A DNA stretch of 64,000 nucleotides from the NCBI GenBank assembly GCA_038501625.1, contig JAZAYU010000061.1, forward strand, positions 1,166,303 through 1,230,302, given 5' to 3'. The position numbers and the translations under genes are program-made. Shown here piece after piece: positions 1 through 11,700 of the stretch. The notes under the pieces were generated by a model, which saw only the letters and a list, made by a program, of their open reading frames with translations, did no database searches and had not been told where the DNA came from. How positions within the stretch are numbered: the stretch's first letter is position 1; every line of letters starts with the position of its first letter. Origin of the DNA: Corbicula japonica (lineage: Eukaryota > Mollusca > Bivalvia > Venerida > Cyrenidae).

Positions 1-360
1 TGGCAAATATCAATAAAATATAGAACGGAACATATTTTTACAATATAATTGCACTATACAGTCGGACGCTTATATCGGGAATATATCGGACCAATAACAT
101 AAACTGATATCAGCAAGCCTATATTGGCCCGATATACCTGTGCTTGCTGTAAGTTTTGTGCTCATTACCGCACTCAGATAGGAGGGTCATGGTCAAAGTT
201 TTCACGAATTACTATATTAGTTTATTAAATTACTAGATCAGTAATTATTACTCAATTCTATTTATGATATTGCATAACCGAGTGAAATGGAAGCGAAAAC
301 ATCGAACCAAATACTATATAAATTGCCTGGTCTTTTTCACGCAATTAATATCCGCAGTAC
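1..360. other. no feature seen
   Basis: AT-rich DNA containing short repeats of the word TATATCGG near 70-135. Nothing coding or clearly repetitive could be supported. Confidence 0.5.
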
Positions 361-634
361 CTTTATGTTTCCTTCAAAAGCTTCAGATAAACACAAATAC
401 TCCTCATGGAACATTTGATGATCAGAAATGATAGATGTTAACCACTTCAATAAGACAGTGGAAAAGGCAGAAACGATTCCAGGGCGTAAACGCTGTGCGG
501 CTCCGGAAACGCTGGCATTTTTTTCTGAATTAAATTCCTCAGTAAGCTCTTCTTGAGTGCAAAGCGTGCAGCCATTGAACCGTGTTATTACAGCAGACGA
601 CAAAAACTGAAGACAATCGGTTAGCAATCTCGCG
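361..634 (-). CDS. possible internal exon, product unknown
   Basis: On the minus strand a 91-codon frame is bounded by an acceptor (ACACATTCAG, ending at 635) and a donor (AAAG|GTACTG at 360). Base and codon use look more coding than the surroundings. The translation includes TQEELTEEFNSEKNASVSG and SIISDHQMFHEEYLCL. No ATG starts it, so it would be an internal exon. I do not recognise the family, and no partner exon was found in the window; neighbours would lie left of position 1 or be missing. Confidence 0.3.
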
Positions 635-1048
635 CTGAATGTGTTTTATGAATGAACCGCACACCCGATCCTACTACGCTTTTAATAATGTATTACAATG
701 CAAATGCTCTTTTATTGGTTTGAACTAAAAAGAACGCTCGCATAATGATTCGACAGCTGTCGATATCTGTCAATGATGTTTTTCTCTCTTTATTTCTTAC
801 ATAACAACTCCCTAAGTGGTCTCGTATCACGTTCATGATCGTCATAATTATTCTGCAATGTCCCCGCTAACCCTGGACTATTGTCACTTCTGGAGAAAGT
901 CAAGGAAAACAAGGAACGGCTAATCCCGAGTCCCACTCAGTACAAAGTCGATTACTGCTGAATCACCTTATTTCGCGTGGAAGTAATATATTGCATACTT
1001 CGCACACGAACAAATGAGGGAACTCGATCGTGAAAACGCAAAATCTGA
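635..1048. other. no feature seen
   Basis: Unique-looking AT-rich DNA between the candidate exon and the LINE fragment. I see no gene or RNA. Confidence 0.4.
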
Positions 1049-2113
1049 TTGGAAAAGTACCTAAAAAGAATCATCTTCATTACTTGTCTAAGCAAGATAA
1101 CAAACAAAGCCAGTTCGACCCTAGGCTTCCTGAAAAGAAATCTCAAGCACTGCCCAACATCCTGCAGAAAAACCGCATACCTATCACTTGTCAGATCAAC
1201 CCTAGAATATAGCTCTATTTTATGGGATCCTCACCTTCAAGGAGACATTAACAAACTAGAAAAAGTCCAAAGGAAAGCAGCAAGATTCATCACAGGTGAT
1301 TACAGATCCAAAGACCCAGGCTGCATTACTCGTATGCTGGAACAACTTGAGCTCCCGACACTACAGGAAAGAAGAAAGATGGCACGCCTAACCTTCTTCT
1401 TCAAGGTGGCTGAGGGGCTGGTGCCGGCTATGCCTGCAGATATCTATCTGGTCCCAATTCGTGGTAAGAGACAAATAAGACCAAAGTCTTTTAGTGGCTA
1501 CATCAGTGCTAACCCAGTAACACGGTCAGCAATCAACAACTCCAGGTGCTATAAACCAATACAGTGTAATTGTGAAATATACAAACAGTCATTCTTTCCA
1601 AAGACAATAATAGACTGGAACAATTTAAACGATTCGGTTGTCTGTGCCACATCATTACAGAGCTTTAAAACAGCTCTGGAAAAGTGCGACTAACTTTCGC
1701 TCTCTCTCACCGCCACGCGTATACCGAAAGGTCCTGTGGTGTATACATCCAGATCCAGTTCCAGAAAGTTTGTAATCGCGACTTCCTTTCACACAACAAC
1801 GCTGCCAGGCACGCGGTTTAAGTCCACCGTTGACATCGACCAGACGTGCACACCCACAAGAATCACTTGCCCTTCACCGCTGTGATTTCGAGACCTACCA
1901 GGGTCAAGATCTTTCATGTGAGGAAGCTAACCAGATAGCTTGCGGAACGTCGGTGATTCTACCCAGGTGCCCGCTCGACCCTGAAAATTGCCAAAGGGGC
2001 ACCTGGGGTCTTCCTCCACCATGGAAAGCGGTATGTCCAGACCATAATGTCCACGTAAATAGGCGAGAGGGACATAACAAACTGGGAAGTAACAACACCA
2101 ACAACAACAAGGC
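1049..2113 (+). mobile_element. LINE 3' fragment: C-terminal end of reverse transcriptase ORF plus 3' UTR
   Basis: The frame 1049-1693 (214 codons from a non-ATG start) is a typical C-terminal tail of a non-LTR retrotransposon ORF2: KASSTLGFLKRNLKHCP, then YLSLVRSTLEY..LWDPH, then KLEKVQRKAARFITGDY, and a final TTIIDWNNL-type block with SFKTAL. The polymerase and endonuclease domains are missing, so it is a 5'-truncated dead copy. The frame is intact over this part, suggesting a fairly recent insertion. The 3' UTR runs to an AAC-rich tail at about 2090-2113. Real homology starts near 1085; the first residues are probably flanking sequence. Confidence 0.85.
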
Positions 2114-3140
2114 AGTGATCTGAGGATTTGTGTCATCCCCGAATTTAAAAGTATGGCTTCCATAAAGGTCTACATATAAAGTACTTGTAAATGGAGAAAT
2201 ACCGCATGATTCTTTCCCAAATTGTTTAAGCATAAACATATAACATCTTCACGAACAAAGTCCACTTCAGTTCGTTTCGATGGCTCCCGCGTTTTGTTGT
2301 CCGACCCAGTGTCTGTGCCGGTCGTGCCACCATATTCCGTGCTTCTGTGCAAATATACCGGTATAATATTGGTGTAGAATATATATTCCTAGCGAGAATA
2401 TATATTCCTAGAACTCCAGTCGATGTGTCACAATTGCAGTATATATTTGATACACATATACATGTAGATGCCGGCCTTGGGTTACCGATAACTCTACAAT
2501 ATTAATTTCCCTAGATACTGTTAATAGGGTTTAAGTTCAACCCTCGCAAAAATACCCACATGCGAATTCGATATTGCACAATCTGCAGTACTAGAATATG
2601 CTATAATGTACTAAGCAGTAAAATAGAAATGAATGTTAGTTTTCTATTTACACAAAATCTTACATCTACATGTATAACTTACAAATTGTATATCTAATTT
2701 GGTACATAAAAAGAAATACCTTTTGTACTGAATCATTTAATAGAATACAGAATTTTAATAAATACGACATATTTGTGGTTTTCTTTGTGCGAGATAACTT
2801 ATTGGGCCTGTATCAAATCAAAGGTAAATATTTAAAGCAGGCTGTTCACAGGTAATGGTCACCTGCTTATTCCTATTAATATCTGCTGTTACTATGTATC
2901 TACTCGAGAATATATTTCACATAATTATATTAGCAAAACTAAAGACCTATTCTGCTGTACATTCTTCTTAATCTTGCTGGTTGCAGATTTCTCACAAACT
3001 TTTCTACCGATTTCTGTTTTATTGCAATTGCAAAGTAGATCACAATAAGTAGCACTATTTACGATTAAACTGACATGTTTTTTTTTCAGAGTACATGCAT
3101 AAAAAACATAAAAAGTGTATCTAATGACCGCTAGACAAGG
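2114..3140. other. intergenic, AT-rich
   Basis: Contains an imperfect short tandem repeat (ATATATTCCTAG twice near 2380-2412) and otherwise unique-looking DNA. The short open frames here look like chance. Confidence 0.4.
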
Positions 3141-3284
3141 GCCCAAGATCAAAAGACTAATTTTGGATACCATTCTCAAATCTCAAAGATCTAATAAGCT
3201 GAAATGCCGACTGGTCGCCATTTTAGCCAATCAGATGCTTGAGATTTGAGACTGTTGTCCAGATTTAGTTTTATGATCTTGGGC
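3141..3284. mobile_element. palindromic element, copy 1 (subfamily A, degenerate left arm)
   Basis: About 70-bp arms in inverted orientation around the GCGAC/GTCGC centre. Both ends carry the A-type terminus (GCCCAAGATCA / TGATCTTGGGC). The left arm has several substitutions and a short deletion. Confidence 0.8.
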
Positions 3285-3409
3285 ACAGATTTATAAGGAT
3301 ATCCCTTGATCACGTCCACATCAACAGGGGCGGATCCAGAGGGCGTAAGGTAGGATTGCTCGAACCACTTATTATGCAGCGAAATGTGATTTTCATGGGT
3401 ATATTTTAG

Positions 3410-3500
3410 CCAGAACTTTGGAAATTATCATGTAACTACCTTACGACTGCCCTCAAACGAACTCCCTTTCTGGAAATCTTACATCCGATCCTTCTTCCGG
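3410..3500. repeat. dispersed repeat shared with 13868-13955
   Basis: CTTTCTGGAAATCTTACATCC with the upstream TGTAACTAC context recurs, diverged, near 13868-13955. Probably the end of an inverted-repeat element. Confidence 0.45.
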
Positions 3501-3772
3501 TTCCTCGTTACATCCAGTATGGGATCTGTTGGAGTATTCACGAATGTCCAAGCACTTGTCATTCGCAATGTGTCATATTTCATTAACCCATCGTGGCGAT
3601 CTGCGGACCTAAAACATTATAGAGGTCTTTGGTATTCACCGAGACATTACCCTGCATTACTTTGGCTTCTGGCTAAAAAAGTAATCTGTCCTATACTTGA
3701 CCGAATTCTGGTTTCATAGAAAGAAAACGCGTATTGTTTAATTAAAAACACAAATATGAAGGCATATTCTGT

Positions 3773-3914
3773 CCGAAGATCATAAAACTAAGATGTAGAT
3801 CCGTATCAAATATCAAGCATCTGATTGGCTGAAATGGCGACCAGTCACCATTTCAGCCAATCAGTTGCTTGAGATTTGAGACTGGTCTACAATTTAAGTT
3901 TTATGATTTTGGGC
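3773..3914. mobile_element. palindromic element, copy 2 (subfamily A)
   Basis: Foldback of about 142 bp with AAGATCATAAAACTAAG at the left and TTTTATGATTTTGGGC at the right; the centre reads GCGACCAGTCACC. Several arm mismatches. Confidence 0.85.
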
Positions 3915-5425
3915 CCTGGGCACTTTCAGGAGGATTACGTATTTGTGATAATGTATTCATCTTTCCGTAGAACCTATCACCAACGTCAACTTGCAAGTTT
4001 ATCGAGATACTATGTTTGTACATGAAACGTGAAAGCATTTGCGATCCTAAACTTTTTATCATACTGCAGAAATTTACCACCATACAAAGGTCCTGGTGTC
4101 GGCTATAGTTCCCTTAGAAACAACATGCCCTGCAAGATTTGGAGATCCTTTAATCACAATACCGTTTTGTTGGTAAACATTTTGTTTAAGGAAAATAATT
4201 ATTTGGTTTTGCAGATTGTCGCTGAAAATCGTTTCAAAATCGGCGACGCAGATTTCTATTTCCTAAAATCTGTTGTCAGCAGTTATAGACTAGGACCTCT
4301 GAAATATACTCAAACACTGTGGTATAGTTAATGGTTATTATTATGTCAGTGCGTACATACAATTATGTCAGTTTTACTTTCTTTGATTTTCAATGATAAT
4401 TGGTTCATTAAGTTAAATCAACGTTCAATTAGTTATATCAGTGTTTTTTCTAATTTTGACCATTATTTTATTCAATTTGTCAAATTATTCCGGATAGATA
4501 GGTCTAGACTCGGGATCCGTCACGCATGCGTGACGCCAACTCGCTACCTAGTATAATAATTAATATGTACTCGAATGATTATGAGTTACTACTACGCCGT
4601 TCTATGAAATAGGTTCTGCTCCCTCGGCAACAATTCGTTAGAAACGTTTTAAGTAATAAATATTACGAATGCATAGTAAATGTTCACACAGGTGTTACTG
4701 CAGCGAATTCATTCATATCTTCGGAGCCCGCCAAAATCTGCTAACCGAAATAACCACAAACCGCAATCTAAAACGAGATTCTTTGTCACATTGTATGTAT
4801 TTTAATGTCGTTTTAATTTTCTTACATATCATTCCATTAAGGTGCTTCGGAGTAACCCTCCAAATCACATAAATATGATGTAAATAATTCTGCTTGGTGA
4901 TGCTGTGCACCGAATGACATAACGCAATATCTTATAAAATTAAAATGTAAATTATTTGAAAATGTGCTGGTTCTCTGCTTGTAAGTAGATGGAAAAGAAC
5001 GCCGAAAGCCACCGAATACGAAAAATATCAAAATAGTGCAGGCTCGGTTTGATGGAGCCTGTTCATGGGCAGCACTACGCCGCCTTGCACGGGGCTGAGC
5101 GCTACTCAATATTTACACAAATATAAGAACCTTGCTAAATGCAAGGAATACATTAGGCAATACCTTAGTTCACGTGTCCCATGGCGTCGGTGTGTTTGCC
5201 AAGTTGTAAACATCACAGTGGGTCATGATTCTCTTCAATGCAATGGTTCCCAAGTTTTTCATAGAATAGGTCAGCCAGCTGGTGGAGACATATACCATAA
5301 ACTGACAGCCAATTAAAGACATGTGTTGTTTTTTTAAATAATGAAGTGAAATCTGCGATTTAAATGAATACCTTTCAGCAATATTTGTTGAAAAAATTCC
5401 ATTTGTTGCTATTTGTATTGATTAG
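3915..5425. other. intergenic; no supported gene
   Basis: Mostly AT-rich. Around 5040-5290 base composition rises and a frame (5065-5316) is open, but it has no recognisable protein and no convincing splice pair; it may belong with the candidate gene to the right. Confidence 0.35.
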
Positions 5426-5723
5426 GTTATTTGGAATGTTCAAATACATCAGCAACCAGGAACCCAGTGGGTGGGGAAATAGGACTAATTTTGCATGAGC
5501 AGAACAATTTTTCACATTCATATTCGTTGAATCACCTTAACCACCCTCAACTTCAGTTGTCTTACGGTTGTACAAAGCATGAAGCACTTTTACCAACGTT
5601 AAATATTTCAACCAATGAAATTCCACCGGAGCACCTGCCCTCTTGGTTCAGCCATCTTCAAAACAAGCTGTTGACTTCAGAAACATGGCCTTGGACGGAT
5701 TCTACCGTTCTAGACCTTTCGCA
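5426..5723 (+). CDS. possible exon 1 of an unrecognised gene
   Basis: Acceptor TTGATTAG ends at 5425, donor GCA|GTAAGTA at 5724. Between them one frame is open for about 98 codons, ending in phase 2. The translation is polar and Ser/His/Asn-rich, with NEIPPEHLPSWFSHLQNKLL and a WPWTDSTVLDLS end; I recognise no domain. GC is visibly above the flanks. It joins in frame to the candidate exon at 6421-6517. Confidence 0.37.
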
Positions 5724-6420
5724 GTAAGTAAGGAACCCTTCATTACTATTTAAAATAGCATTTCTACTCAGTGATTTACTAGAAAAGGTGTTGTACGAAA
5801 TTAACGATTAGTAATTATGCAGAATTTATGTTGTCCTACGTGCTTTTGAAATGTTTTACCGTGATTTACTGGGAAACAATACGGTGAATGAGAGAATTTT
5901 TCAAAGGGACAAACAACGACAACGTATCGACAAATAATGCGGATAAATATTATTTTCATATTGTAAAAAAAAGGTTGTTATCTGAAATCACTTAAACGAG
6001 TCGATGGACACACGTTTTTCCCAAAAGCTAGGAAAATGTTCAAAAAGGAACAATGTGCCATGATAAATGAATTAAATTTGGAGCTACATATTTTACGAAT
6101 GTTTAAAGAATTAAACGTGACTAACTTTAAAAAATATGCAAAAAAAATGCGTTTTCACTCTTAAATGAATCTTTTTCCTAGGATTTCAATTATAAGATTA
6201 ACAAAACATAGAATTGCAAGTTATTGAGGACATATCAATACATCAAGATTTTAGTTACGACATCTGATCGGGTCACACCTTGGAATATGTGTATCTCGAC
6301 GGAAGTAGTCTTAGAAGTAAAATCATCCTATATGCATTTACGAATAAACGTCTCACCTGATGTGTTACCCCACCCATTAAACAACGCTGAACAAATTACG
6401 GGGCATCTAGCAACGGAAAA

Positions 6421-6517
6421 TCAAGACAGAGCCCATCACTGGGCAACTGGAACATGATCCATCACCAGAAACCGAATGGAGAATTCGCCATGATACGTAA
6501 CTATGGTGCCACAAACG
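6421..6517 (+). CDS. possible exon 2 of the same unrecognised gene
   Basis: Acceptor CATCTAG ends at 6420, donor AACG|GTGAGT at 6518. Its first base completes the codon left open by 5426-5723, and the frame then reads NGKSRQSPSLGNWNMIHHQ..NYGATN without a stop. The acceptor lacks a good pyrimidine tract. An alternative frame (6224-6457) is also open but has no splice support. Next exon not found. Confidence 0.3.
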
Positions 6518-7220
6518 GTGAGTTGATTTAAAACTACGACTTACGAGCATACATGAATTATTGTGTTAGTAACATCATTATCTTTAAAGTTGGCCTTAAA
6601 TCTCACTCTTTGTCAGGTCCGTGACCCTAAGTCCTAACATTATTCACGAAAGTCATTTAAGAGAATAATATGTTACGTTAGCTATCATTTTGAATTTATT
6701 CTATATTGAAACCAATTTGACATCTCTTGTGCTAAGGAAACAGATAGTATTCGAACATTCAACGTCCGGTCACTCGGCCATGCTTTAAAAGTTAACTCAA
6801 ACCTCCTCCGTGTTCCGTAACTCAACTTCAGAAATCATTGTTCTGGACTCGTACAAAAAGTTTTCGTAACTAAGTAAAGTGGTCTAGATAATAAACGTTA
6901 TTCTGGAAAAATACCGAAAATAAGCTTAGATATAAGAGTGCATCTTTGGTTATATCCATGGTCTGTAAAACAACAGGAAACATATATCTAGAGTACTCAT
7001 TGTTTTGACCACATGTTGTCACCTAAACTTCAAACAATGACGTTGTTTTATTCATTTTAAAACCACAGAATCCGTATTGCTAGCGATTTTTCCCGGCCTT
7101 ACAAATTTATAATATCCATTTTTAATACCAGTTATAATTATATTCAATATAAACCAATATTTCGAACAATTATATAATAAATTGTTAAAAGGAAAACAAC
7201 ACATGGATTTGTTGTAAAAA
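6518..7220. other. intergenic
   Basis: No gene seen. The right part (about 7100-7330) is the flank of the ribozyme-like motif and may be a Penelope-type element remnant. Confidence 0.4.
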
Positions 7221-7223
7221 TTT

Positions 7224-7262
7224 AATCGACGCGTTTCGACACATAAGTCTTCGTCAGGTATA
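7224..7262 (-). ncRNA. hammerhead-ribozyme-like motif (Penelope / retrozyme type)
   Basis: Read on the minus strand the order is CTGACGA (7257-7251), a short stem GAC/GTC with a 6-base loop, GAAA (7237-7234), then CGC and the cleavage triplet GTC (7230-7228). This is the CUGANGA..GAAA..NUH core, and ACGCGT after GAAA is the short palindromic stem III seen in Penelope-like elements, where two copies are thought to pair. Weak points: an extra A before stem II, and stem I next to the core pairs poorly. The copy may be inactive. Confidence 0.5.
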
Positions 7263-7561
7263 ATAAACAAAATACGTAACGTCCGTTGCACGTAAATAAA
7301 ACCGCAATTATTAAAAACAATTATATAAATATTCTTGTTTTGAATTTTCATATTATATGAAATAGCTGCATTTGCTCAATTTCTTTTTATATGTGATATA
7401 TCTCGGACCACGAAAATATCGCAATTTAGCGGTACTTTTATAATTTTCATTTATTGGTGTTTCAAATGTAACTCTCTTTAATCGTGGAAAATGAAACAAT
7501 TGCTTTTTTCTCCGATTATTTTTTTTTTCAAAAATATTCTTCTTGATGAAGGTATATGGGC

Positions 7562-7703
7562 TGAAGGTTATAAAACTGAGAATGGAAACCAGTCTCAAAT
7601 CACAAGCATCTGATTGGCCGAAATGGCGACCGGTAGCTATTTCAGCCAATCAGATGCTTGAGATTTGAGACTGGTTTCCATGCTCAGTTTTAAAACCTTG
7701 GGC
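7562..7703. mobile_element. palindromic element, copy 3 (subfamily B)
   Basis: B-type termini (AAGGTTATAAAACTGAG / CTCAGTTTTAAAACCTT) around CTCAAATC..GAGATTTGAG arms, centre GCGACCGGTAGC. Confidence 0.88.
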
Positions 7704-10645
7704 ACAGATCTCTGCATGCTACACACTAGAAGTCCATCATAGTTCATGTAGAAGGTCTGAAAAAATGTTTGTACACTAAGAATGCAGTTTTTCCATAATC
7801 GTTCAGTCATTTAAACACGACTTTTATAATACAAAGTATTTCAAACAGTTTTACGAGCATTTCTTGAGTATTCTGAAACTAATGTAATATTTATAAATGA
7901 AAGCAATAATATTCCATTCAGACGTAGCAACAATGTAATTTTGATCAATGTAAAGAAAGAAAATGACATGAGCCTTATATGATATAAGTAAAGAGCAAAC
8001 GGGCAGAACATGTCTTTCAAAAAAGCTAAAGATATAAACGAAATGAAAGTAAAGAATTATTAAATCCAAATTAAATTTTCATGTGCGAATTTGCTGCTTT
8101 TCTGAAATACTAACGCGTTATTATTGTGCGCGTAAAAGACCCGTTGCAGATGCTAAAGAGCGTCAATTAAAATATTTTTTTATTTTGCTTACCTAATAAA
8201 GTTTAACGACATTTATATCATCAACATATTGTTTTGTGATATACCACCTTTTTATTTCAATAAGTTAGTTATAACATAATAGCATGTTAGCATTAACAAA
8301 TGGGGGATAACTATGGAAAAGAAATACTTATATAATGCATGTTTGTAATTAAAATAAAATAATACAATTTTGGAAATAAACACAATGGTCAAATTTTCGG
8401 GTCTCTAATGCATTAAATACTGAATGAATATATAGAGTTAGTACATTGTCAATTACCTTTTAAACTGAATTCAAAATACCAGTGAGAAATCACAGCTATG
8501 AAATAATTACATGAAATAATATTTGTTGAATGTGCATCAGGCTTTTTCTTGAGTGTGCATCTACATTTTGTATTCTTATATTGGTTGTGAACAACAGGTT
8601 ATATGCAGCATTTAGCAAACCTATGCGAACATGTATAAGTGTCCTCCATATTGTATGAATGTATGAATATTTGACTAACCGCAAACCTGGTCGGTTAGCT
8701 GAGTCAGCCAGCTGAACGGTGTGATTCACACCTTGAGTAACCGATTCGGTATGAGTCTTCGTGGTACACTCATATATCAGCCAGAACACAAAATCAGTTA
8801 TTCTTTCTTCTGACGCGACTATCGTCCGCTACGAGAGCCAGAAACAAATATCCAATAATCGCGCACTCTAAGAACCATTTGTTGATTTGTAGGAATTGAA
8901 CGTTCACTTCAGGAAATACTTACATGTACAGCTCGCTACCTACCTGCCGATAACAATATTACTTATCGTAGCATTTATTATCATTCAGTTTCTCTACAAG
9001 CTAAACTTGATATATAAAGTTGAATATTGACATTTTTCTCGTTGTTTCATATTTATAAATATATTTGAACATTTGATTTCTTTCTAAGAATAACAAGCAT
9101 CGACATTGTTATTTTTGTTGTTCTTATTGTTGGTTGCATTACACAAAAATAACGCAATATTCCTCGGTGGTCCATTCGAATGAAGTCCGTTTTAATATAT
9201 GATATTTTTTTCTCTTCATCTGGGGCCTCTTAACCCTTAGAAATCGGTCTGTTGGCTTGATTGCAGGGTATAATATGTCAAGAAAAGAAAAGATAGCAAT
9301 TTATGCCTATACCTTGTTTGATAGAGGCGGACTAGTGCCGGAAAAGCGGATGTATATTTGTGGCACCGTACTTGAGATACCGCGTTTAAAATAGGGTCTG
9401 CTCGGTTAGAGATAATTTTTTTGTTACAAGTATATTTAAAGTTAACCCCCAATTGTCTGTTTGTTTTGAATAGATGAAATGTAGATCTTCACACAAGTAT
9501 ATAGTTATCTATGAATTAAGATGATAGAAATAATGTTAAATGTATAATGAGTATTAGGAATTTATCACTGAGCTCTATTTGAATTGGATTCACTTTGTTA
9601 AACCTGTTCACCCTTTATATGTGTATATCTATTTGAATATTCTTTTTGTTTCTAAAAATTACAAGCAATGACTGCACACTTGATTATACAAGATCAGGCA
9701 TATAGTGACAAAGTGTTTCTAATCGTTTGTAAAGTTGACTGAATTCTACAAAATTGACCGAATACTTCGATGTTGTCCGCATCATACAAAGTTGACCAAA
9801 TACTACGATATGAAAATGTCACCGAGGACTTCGCTTATATTTGTCCTTGGAAATATTGCGAAATCAGGAAGCTGGGAATGTCCATCGTAGGTGTATAAAT
9901 ATCACAAACAATCACAGTTATTATTTTCTATGATTTCACTCATCAGTTTTTTGTTGTTGTTTTAAATTCTAATTGTTTTCAACAGGCGATAAAAAAACTC
10001 GCAAGTATTTGTTTCTTCTATCCTTTTCTTTGAAAGTATCTCTTCCAGTATATTAATCTGCTTAATGTAAGTGCAATTTTATCGTAAATCAATAAAATAC
10101 TAATGTGATACGTTGTTTATTAGACAGTTTATTTCCGTCACTGAAGCTTTTAATCATCTTGATATTTCAATTGTTTCTATGACGTTCGTTTATTGAAGAC
10201 TACACGCCTACCTTCTTAGTAAAATGTTTACAACTTTCAAACAAAGTCTGATATTATAAAATAACAAAAAACAGTGCTAGAAATTAGACTCGAATGGGAT
10301 ACATGTAGCAAGTTTACAGCATAAAGACAAAATAACCTTTAACATCTAAGTCACACTGTAAATGTTATCTTCGTGAATAAATGAACAAGTTTCACCGAAT
10401 TTTGCAATTTATATATCATTGACCATCTCGAAATAAAAAGTAGCAAACTTTATAAGGCCATCCCCATTTTGATAGCATGGTTTGATGGGTATAGCTTGTT
10501 TCTATACTTCTTTACTCTTTGAATATGTTATTGTGTATATTGTTTACCTGTAAGTTTGAAGTGCTTTTGATTAATGTTATTAGATTCTACTTTGTTCAGT
10601 TCTTTTTTTAGTTACATGCAATTTACAATTGCTGCAATTACCGAA
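7704..10645. other. long AT-rich stretch without genes
   Basis: I looked on both strands and found only short chance frames, T-rich runs and no RNA gene. Nothing supported. Confidence 0.45.
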
Positions 10646-10649
10646 TTAT

Positions 10650-10650
10650 T

Positions 10651-10714
<64 letters not shown>
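10650..10714. repeat. (AAT)n microsatellite
   Basis: About 21 uninterrupted AAT units. It lies upstream of the LINE fragment at 10809 and may mark an older retroelement tail. Confidence 0.95.
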
Positions 10715-10808
10715 GTTTCTTAATTCTATGATCAGTAATAATTTTTAACAGACAGACACACACAAGTCACGTAATTTAAATTGAAAGAATGCTTCGTGTA
10801 AAAAAATC

Positions 10809-11465
10809 ACATGTTACGGTATTGGATAAAAATATTGAAATCAAATAACAATTGCATAATTAAACAGGTTTATCTTATGCTTAGAAATGATGCTAATAGT
10901 AATATATCATATAACAGTCATAACTGGGCATACCAAATCAAAAATTTATTGGAAAATCTAGGTCTGTCCGATCAACAAAGACAATTGTGTTATTGTGTTA
11001 CCCATTATAAAACAAAGACTACTTAATCAATATTATCAACAATTGTATAGCAACTTAAATAATTCGCAAAGACTTATAACATTCAGCAGATTTAAGCACA
11101 CCTTTAATTTAGAACCATATCTTGAAATAATACATGAGAAAAAAAATAAAATAGCTCTTAGCAGGTTCCGATTGTCATCACATCAATTAGAAATAGAAAG
11201 AGGTTGATATTCTAATATACCAAGAGACGAAAGAAAATGCAGCTTCTGTAATCTAAATTTTATTGAAAATGAGTACCACTTTCTATTAGTTTGTCCTTTG
11301 TACACGAGTATACGTCAAAATATTTTAAACCTTATTACAACAGTTGGCCAACTTTAAACAAATTTGAAAGATTAATGAGTAGTTGTAACAAAAAAAGAAA
11401 TTATTAACCTTTCTAAGTATATATATTTCGCTAGTCGCTTACGACAAGATCTTGAAACTGACTGA
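10809..11465 (+). mobile_element. LINE ORF C-terminal fragment with zinc-knuckle-like end, decayed
   Basis: The frame starts MLRYWIKILKSNNNCIIKQV and, after a frameshift near 10990, continues IKQRLLNQYYQQLYSNLNNS..FKHTFNLEPYLEIIHE..ALSRFRLSSHQLEIERG. An in-frame TGA at 11205-11207 replaces a likely CGA. The frame then gives RKCSFCNLNFIENEYHFLLV with a C-x2-C..H-x4-C arrangement, and after another frameshift runs to a stop at 11463. This is the conserved tail of a bivalve/cnidarian-type non-LTR element, here a pseudogene with two shifts and at least one nonsense change. Confidence 0.75.
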
Positions 11466-11700
11466 AAGATCTGTGGAACATAAAACGTTATTTAAAAGTG
11501 AGATATTTATTGTGTCTGTATTTTAAACCTTGTAACACCATTTTCTTTGATAAAGAAAAACAATTAATGCTTTTCTGAATACGCTTCTCGTTTTTGATAG
11601 TATATCACAGGTCATTCCATTCCTTCACCAGTATTTTTTGTAGGCTAGAAGCAATGTATTTTGCTTAATGCTGAATAAATGATGTTGTTGTTGTAATTAT
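11466..11700 (+). mobile_element. probable 3' UTR of the preceding LINE fragment
   Basis: TTTTCTTTGATAAAGAAA and a GTTGTTGTTG tail near 11680 look like a LINE 3' end. The boundary is inferred. Confidence 0.35.

Noticed and set aside
6224..6457. 78-codon frame as the second exon of the 5426 candidate
   Set aside because: The good acceptor at 6180 is followed by stops in all frames, and this frame has no donor.
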